Shown here piece by piece: positions 50,004-53,716 of a stretch of DNA of 53,716 nt. This DNA comes from Amycolatopsis sp. (GTDB lineage: Bacteria; Actinomycetota; Actinomycetes; Mycobacteriales; Pseudonocardiaceae), in contig NZ_JAODNM010000021.1 in the NCBI RefSeq assembly GCF_025464955.1, forward strand, positions 1 to 53,716. The letters run 5' to 3'. The position numbers and the translations under genes are program-made. Below the pieces are notes generated by a model that was not told the origin of the DNA, made no database searches, and worked only from the letters and a program-made list of their open reading frames with translations. Within the stretch, counting starts at the first letter, position 1. The number at the start of each line of letters is the position of its first letter.

Positions 50004-50750
50004 ATGGCACGCGTGGACGTTCAGATCACCACGACCGACGGTCAGAGCAACGCGACGTTGCACCTCCCGGATGGCGACGGGCCGTGGCCGGGCGTGCTGG
50101 TCTTTCCCGACGCGGGAGGTGCCCGGGAGACTTTCCGGGAGATGGGGGACCGGGTCGCGAGCCTGGGTTATGTCGCCCTCGTCCCGGACATCTACTACCG
50201 GGCGGGCGGGTTTGCGCCGTTCGATATGGCCACCGTGTTCACCGATGAGCAGGAACGCGGGCGGCTGTTCGGCCTGATGAGTGTGCTCACCAACGAGCGG
50301 GTCGTCGCCGATGCCGGTGCGTACGCGGAGTTTCTGCTGGCGCGACCGGAGGTGGCGGGGTCGGCGATCGGCACCACCGGCTACTGCCTCGGCGGCCGCA
50401 TGTCGATGATCGCCGCGGGTGAGCTGGGCGGCACGATCGGCGCGGCGGCGTCGTTCCACGGCGGCCGGCTGGCCGTCGTCGACGACCCGACAAGCCCGCA
50501 CCTCGCCGCCGATCGTATTAGTGCCAGCGTGTACGTCGCCGGGGCGCAGGACGACAGCTCGTTCACCACCGAGCAGGCAGAGCTGTTGGACGGCGCGCTC
50601 ACCGGGGCCGGAGTCGACCACGTCGTCGAGTTCTACCCGGCCCAGCACGGCTTCGCGGTAGCAGACAATGCCACCTATGACGCGGAAGCCGCCACCCGCC
50701 ACTGGGCCGCGCTCGATCAGCTCTACCGCGACCACCTCGCGAAGGTCTGA
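50004..50750 (+). CDS. Dienelactone hydrolase family protein
   Basis: A 248-residue alpha/beta hydrolase using a Cys nucleophile: Cys128 in GYCLGGR, an Asp near 183 (AGAQDDS) and His215 in PAQHGF. MARVDVQITTTDGQSNATLHLP and PWPGVLVFPDAGG at the front are typical of the family. The ATG at 50004 follows GGTGGAGG. It may open lactones or cleave small esters; no catechol pathway genes are adjacent, so the substrate is open. Confidence 0.9.
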   Translation: MARVDVQITTTDGQSNATLHLPDGDGPWPGVLVFPDAGGARETFREMGDRVASLGYVALVPDIYYRAGGFAPFDMATVFTDEQERGRLFGLMSVLTNERVVADAGAYAEFLLARPEVAGSAIGTTGYCLGGRMSMIAAGELGGTIGAAASFHGGRLAVVDDPTSPHLAADRISASVYVAGAQDDSSFTTEQAELLDGALTGAGVDHVVEFYPAQHGFAVADNATYDAEAATRHWAALDQLYRDHLAKV

Positions 50751-50766
50751 ACCCGACACCCGGCCG

Positions 50767-51168
50767 TCATCGGCGAGCGAACTTGTCGATGGCGGCCGGG
50801 GTGACCGGGGTGAAGAAGTTGACGAGGTTGCCGTCGGGGTCGCGCAGCAGGAGCGAGCGGTTTCCCCAGGGCATCGTGATGGGCTCCTGGACGAAATCCT
50901 CGACGAACCCGGCCAGGTTCCGGTGCACGCCGTCCACGTCGTCGACGAGGAACTCGAGGATGACGCTGCGGTTGTCGGCCGGGCCGGCGGCGCCGGGTGC
51001 GAACAGCGGGACGGTACGGGTGCCGGCGATCGCGAGGGTGGCCGTGCCGGTATCGAGCTCGGCGAAGTCCTCAGTCGACCAGTTCGCCCGCAGGTCCGTG
51101 GCGCGCTCGTAAAAGCCGACGAGGCGCGCGACGTCGGCGGTGATGATGCGGATCGAGACGAAGTCCAT
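50767..51168 (-). CDS. VOC family protein, partner of the divergent WYL regulator
   Basis: A 133-residue glyoxalase-fold protein: MDFVSIRIITADVARLVGFYERAT at the front, EFLVDDVDGVHRNLAGFV and SLLLRDPDGNLVNFFTPV at the end. GGAGAG lies upstream of the ATG at 51168. It is divergent from a YafY/WYL-type regulator, with a 25-bp palindrome between them. It converges with the dienelactone hydrolase gene. A detoxification or binding role is typical, but the substrate is unknown. Confidence 0.9.
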   Translation of the reverse strand: MDFVSIRIITADVARLVGFYERATDLRANWSTEDFAELDTGTATLAIAGTRTVPLFAPGAAGPADNRSVILEFLVDDVDGVHRNLAGFVEDFVQEPITMPWGNRSLLLRDPDGNLVNFFTPVTPAAIDKFARR

Positions 51169-51215
51169 GGGTTCTCTCCTGCGTAGTCGGTGCGTCTGAT
51201 CGCACGCTACGACCG

Positions 51216-51240
51216 ATACCGGGCAGAATCCGCCCGGTAT
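51216..51240. promoter_or_regulatory. Palindromic operator ATACCGGGC-N7-GCCCGGTAT
   Basis: Perfect 9-bp arms with a 7-nt centre between the VOC and WYL genes. It ends 19 bp before the WYL start and lies 47 bp from the VOC start. It is the probable site through which the WYL regulator controls both genes. Confidence 0.78.
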
Positions 51241-51259
51241 GGAGGGGAGACTTCTGGGC

Positions 51260-52243
51260 ATGTCCCGACCGATTGCTCGCGTGCTCGCCCTGCTGGAGCT
51301 CCTGCAGTCGGGCGGTATCCGGACCGTGGCCGAGCTCGCCGACCGGCTCGCCGTCGACGAGCGCACGGTGCGGCGGTATGTCGACCACCTCCTCGACCTC
51401 GACGTACCCGTCGAGTCGGTGCGCGGCCGCTACGGCGGCTACCGGCTTGCTTCCGGTTACCGCATGCCGCCGCTCATGCTGAGCGACGACGAAGCGCTCG
51501 CCGTGCTGCTCGGTTTGGTCGCGGGTCAGCGAGCTGGCTTGATGACGGCCACGGGCACGGCGAGCGAAACAGCGGCGGCCAAGATCCGGCGGGTGCTGCC
51601 CGAGCGGCTCGGCCACAAGCTCGCCGCCGTGCTCGACACTCTCGCGTTTACGGTTCCACCCGGTGAATCAGCCGCCCCGGAGACCGAGGTCCTGCTTTCG
51701 ATCGCCGACGCGGTAAGCCATCATCGGCCGATTTCGATCCAGTACACCGCCGCCGACGGTCGGCGCAGCGAACGCACACTGCACCCGTACGGACTCGTCG
51801 CCCACGCGGGCCGGTGGTACGTGACGGGTGCGGATCCCGCGATCGACGAGGACCGGACGTTCCGGCTGGATCGCATCGCCGGCGCGAGGACACTGCCCGG
51901 CGCCTTCGAACCGCCTGCTGGGCTGGATCCGGCGAAGCGTGTCCTTTCAGGACTCGCCACAGCTCCGTACCGGCATGAGGTGACCCTGCGGATCCAAGGG
52001 ACGGCCGAGCAGATCCGCACCCGACTTCCCGCCAGCGTCGCTACCGTGGCGGAGCTGCCGTCCGAGACCGCGCCCTGGGTCCGCGTCGAACTGCGGGCGG
52101 AACGGCTCGACTGGTTGCCCGCCGTTCTCGCCTCGCTGGACCTGCCGTTCGTCATCGAGCGGCCGGCCGAGCTCCGCGACCTCGTCGTGGCACTCGCCGA
52201 TCGACTCGTGGATTCGGCCCGGCGGCTGATGGACAGCGGCTAG
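51260..52243 (+). CDS. YafY-type helix-turn-helix regulator with WYL domain
   Basis: A 327-residue regulator. The N-terminal HTH_11 (MSRPIARVLALLELLQSGG, then TVAELADRLAVDERTVRRYV) is followed by a WYL domain (about 130-300) with ISIQYTAADGRRSERTLHPYGLV, GRWYVTG and FRLDRIAGARTL, and a WCX tail. WYL domains bind nucleotides or other small ligands. The ATG at 51260 has GGAGGGGAG upstream; an ATG at 51239 is in frame but falls inside the palindrome. It is probably autoregulated together with the divergent VOC gene. Confidence 0.9.
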   Translation: MSRPIARVLALLELLQSGGIRTVAELADRLAVDERTVRRYVDHLLDLDVPVESVRGRYGGYRLASGYRMPPLMLSDDEALAVLLGLVAGQRAGLMTATGTASETAAAKIRRVLPERLGHKLAAVLDTLAFTVPPGESAAPETEVLLSIADAVSHHRPISIQYTAADGRRSERTLHPYGLVAHAGRWYVTGADPAIDEDRTFRLDRIAGARTLPGAFEPPAGLDPAKRVLSGLATAPYRHEVTLRIQGTAEQIRTRLPASVATVAELPSETAPWVRVELRAERLDWLPAVLASLDLPFVIERPAELRDLVVALADRLVDSARRLMDSG

Positions 52244-52676
52244 CAGCCGGGTTCGCAGACGGCGAGCGTCGTGTCGCTTTGTCCGTAGTAGGCCAGCTCG
52301 CCGAACGTGACGCCGCCGATCTCGCCACCTTCGACCCGGACGGTCCCCTCGACGACCTGGCCGCGGTGACCGCCCCCAGTGCCGAGATACCCGGCCTGGT
52401 CCGGCTGTTCCTCGGGATGACCGCCGCCGCGTCCGACCCGGACCACGCGACGCACAGCTACTTCGCCGACCGCTACCGCGCCTTGCGCGAACTCGTGTCC
52501 CGCAAGTTCCGGAGCTCGACGGTGAACCCGAAAGCGGTCGACCCGGAGTTCGCCGCGCGCATCCTGATCGCCGCCTCCGATGGACTCCAGGCCCCGTGGC
52601 TCCTCGACCCCACATCGATCTGGAAGGCGACCTCATCCGGCTGGTCGAGCTTCTCAAGGTGGCTATGCGAGGCTGA
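52244..52676 (+). pseudogene. TetR family regulator remnant, C-terminal domain only
   Basis: The frame reads ALSVVGQLAERDAADLATFD, GLVRLFLGMTAAASDPDHA, FADRYRALRELVSRKF and FAARILIAASDGLQAPWLLD, the ligand domain of a TetR protein. The N-terminal helix-turn-helix is missing. Near 52613 the frame shifts, and the natural end (EGDLIRLVELLKVAMRG, stop 52674-52676) is in another frame. The WYL gene ends immediately upstream, so the 5' half was probably deleted when these genes became neighbours. Confidence 0.78.
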
Positions 52677-52680
52677 TACC

Positions 52681-53262
52681 GTGTGGACAATCGGCGAGGC
52701 CGTAGGCATGTTCGCGGCCACCAACATCGACGACCTCGTGGTGCTGTCGTTGTTTTTCGCTCTGAGCAGGCGCGCTGGGGTGGGCCCAGGACGCGTCGTG
52801 CTCGGCCAGTACCTCGGTTTCGGGGCCGTCCTTGCCGTGTCGATCGGTGGCGCGCTCGGGGTCGGTGCGCTACCGAAGTCCGTGATCGCCTATTTCGGGC
52901 TCGTGCCGGTGTTTTTGGGGCTACGCGCGGCCTGGACGACATGGCGGGGGAGTTCCGCACCCGACGTCGAGCAGGGGAGTGCGGGTGGACCGACTGTGCT
53001 TGCCGTGGCGGCAGCGACCTTCGCCAATGGCGGCGACAACATCGGTGTCTACGTGCCGGTCTTCGCGACCTCGGGGACCGGCGGCCTGGTGGTCTTCACC
53101 GTCGTTTTCCTCCTTCTCGTCGCGATCTGGTGCGCGGCCGGCCACGCTTTCGCTGCCCGGCCAGTGATCACCCGTGCGCTGTCGCGATGGGGACATGTCC
53201 TGCTGCCCGCGGTGTTGGTCGGGATCGGTGTGGTCGTCCTCGGCGGGATACTCGCCCGATGA
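52681..53262 (+). CDS. CadD-like cadmium resistance/transport family membrane protein
   Basis: A 193-residue protein with about five to six helices. It opens VWTIGEAVGMFAATNIDDLVVLSLFFA, whose T-N-I-D-D-L motif is the hallmark of the CadD family (PF03596), repeated as FANGGDNIGVYVPVF in the second half. CadD proteins give cadmium resistance in staphylococci; many actinobacterial members are uncharacterised. The GTG at 52681 has GAGG 9 nt upstream and stands 4 bp after the TetR remnant. An open frame joins the remnant and this gene, but the remnant is not expected to be part of the protein. Confidence 0.88.
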   Translation: MWTIGEAVGMFAATNIDDLVVLSLFFALSRRAGVGPGRVVLGQYLGFGAVLAVSIGGALGVGALPKSVIAYFGLVPVFLGLRAAWTTWRGSSAPDVEQGSAGGPTVLAVAAATFANGGDNIGVYVPVFATSGTGGLVVFTVVFLLLVAIWCAAGHAFAARPVITRALSRWGHVLLPAVLVGIGVVVLGGILAR

Positions 53263-53413
53263 CCACGGTCCGTTTTACTGCAGCAAGGGCCGGGGCCAGC
53301 CGGGATTCGCGGAGTGGATCCGAGGGCCAGTTCCGTTATCCCGCAACGCGATTACATTGGGCAACTGCCTCCCGGGCCTGGTGTATCAGTGAGTGACGCG
53401 CGCGGCATGCAAT

Positions 53414-53459
53414 TGTTGGCGTAGGCCAGCTTCGCCGCTGAAAGTGGCCTACGCCAACA
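53414..53459. terminator. Long hairpin between CadD-like gene and the last gene
   Basis: Perfect 15-bp arms TGTTGGCGTAGGCCA (53414-53428) and TGGCCTACGCCAACA (53445-53459) with a 16-nt loop. Probably a terminator or another dispersed palindrome. The stretch 53263-53413 holds no gene that I can support. Confidence 0.75.
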
Positions 53460-53503
53460 TTGATGGCTACTTTCCGCGACAATTCAGATCACCTGACTGT
53501 GTT

Positions 53504-53519
53504 TCGAATGTACGTTCGA
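53504..53519 (+). promoter_or_regulatory. LexA-binding SOS box
   Basis: TCGAATGTACGTTCGA differs in one position from the mycobacterial/actinobacterial SOS box TCGAAC-N4-GTTCGA. It lies 20 bp upstream of the GTG at 53539, so LexA would block this promoter until DNA damage. Confidence 0.8.
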
Positions 53520-53538
53520 TCCGTAGTAGAATAAAGGA

Positions 53539-53716
53539 GTGCCCAGCGTAACGATCACCCTCCCCGATCCCGCCGATATCCGGCGTGCGGATCCGGCGAC
53601 ACTGGTCGAGTACGCGCGTGCGATCACTCGGGAGATGAACCGGTACACCGCGCTGCTGGGTCTGGTGGTCACCAAAACCGAAACCGACGGTATCAAGGCG
53701 ACTCATCAGTACAACT
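53539..53716 (+). CDS. 5' end of an SOS-controlled gene, probably DUF222/HNH (13E12-type), partial
   Basis: 59 codons reach the window end without a stop: VPSVTITLPDPADIRRADPA, ATLVEYARAITREMNRYTAL, ETDGIKATHQYN. The GTG at 53539 is the only possible start after the in-frame TAG at 53527-53529; AAAGGAG directly abuts it. The helical LVEYARAITREMNRYTALLG segment and the following GIKATHQY fit the N-terminus of DUF222 proteins. Several 13E12-family genes of M. tuberculosis are LexA-regulated, and a LexA box is present here. The family call is therefore contextual and tentative. Confidence 0.5.
   Translation, partial: MPSVTITLPDPADIRRADPATLVEYARAITREMNRYTALLGLVVTKTETDGIKATHQYN

Noticed and set aside
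53467..53706. 79-codon minus-strand frame at the right edge
   Set aside because: It lies opposite the SOS-controlled gene start and crosses the LexA box; no family features.
1..53716. tRNA, rRNA, riboswitch, prophage or complete insertion sequence
   Set aside because: No cloverleaf-like segment, transposase, integrase or phage structural gene was recognised; a dedicated covariance-model search (tRNAscan, Rfam) would settle this.

Overview
The window is about 54 kb of very GC-rich DNA with codon use, leaderless-looking promoters, an F420/Ddn-type oxidoreductase, DUF222 (13E12-type) HNH proteins, a LAL regulator and many TetR and GntR regulators. This points to a filamentous actinomycete, most likely of the Pseudonocardiales (Amycolatopsis-like). 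That placement is inferred from style, not from a database match. No rRNA, tRNA, CRISPR array or complete insertion sequence was seen. Both ends cut into genes: the C-terminal tail of a DUF222/HNH protein at the left, and the first codons of a gene with a good LexA (SOS) box at the right.

Layout: 0.2-5.3 kb (minus) is a compact peptide/nickel-type ABC importer operon (binding protein, two permeases, fused two-domain ATPase) with five 18-bp tandem repeats in its leader. 5.6-6.8 kb holds two broken genes, a GlxA/AraC-type regulator and an alpha/beta hydrolase, joined head to head by a deletion. 6.9-8.4 kb is a TetR-NmrA pair. 8.6-16.5 kb is a second oligopeptide ABC importer with two paralogous binding proteins and a Cys-rich fused ATPase. 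16.6-21.0 kb holds a deazaflavin-dependent nitroreductase-like protein, a patatin-like lipase, a GarL/GarR-like aldolase-reductase pair and a secreted serine protease. 21.6-29.2 kb looks like the wreck of a polyketide cluster: frameshifted KAS III, truncated hydroxyacyl-CoA dehydrogenase fused to a ketosynthase fragment, an intact DHA2 exporter, an aldo-keto reductase and a frameshifted LAL regulator. The adjacent TetR gene (29.4 kb) shares upstream sequence words with the exporter.

30-33 kb has small regulators and a VOC protein. 33.0-39.8 kb has an MMPL/MFS transporter operon divergent from a GntR-AtuA(DUF1446)-DUF4387-COG4705 operon; a second, paralogous GntR lies on the other side of the transporters. 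39.8-40.5 kb is an in-frame chimera of an MFS fragment and an enoyl-CoA hydratase tail. 40.6-42.4 kb is an epoxide hydrolase divergent from a TetR gene, with three palindromic operators spaced exactly 27 bp apart. 42.7-47.8 kb is a BM3R1-like TetR divergent from a complete CYP102-type self-sufficient P450 translationally coupled to an MFS transporter. 48.5-53.3 kb contains an Lrp regulator with a divergent membrane protein, a dienelactone hydrolase, a VOC/YafY-WYL divergent pair sharing a perfect palindrome, a TetR remnant and a CadD-like transporter.

Two themes run through the window. Many divergent regulator-target pairs have readable operators in the gap. Repeated deletion or recombination has left gene fragments joined at sharp junctions. 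Two families of dispersed intergenic palindromes also recur.
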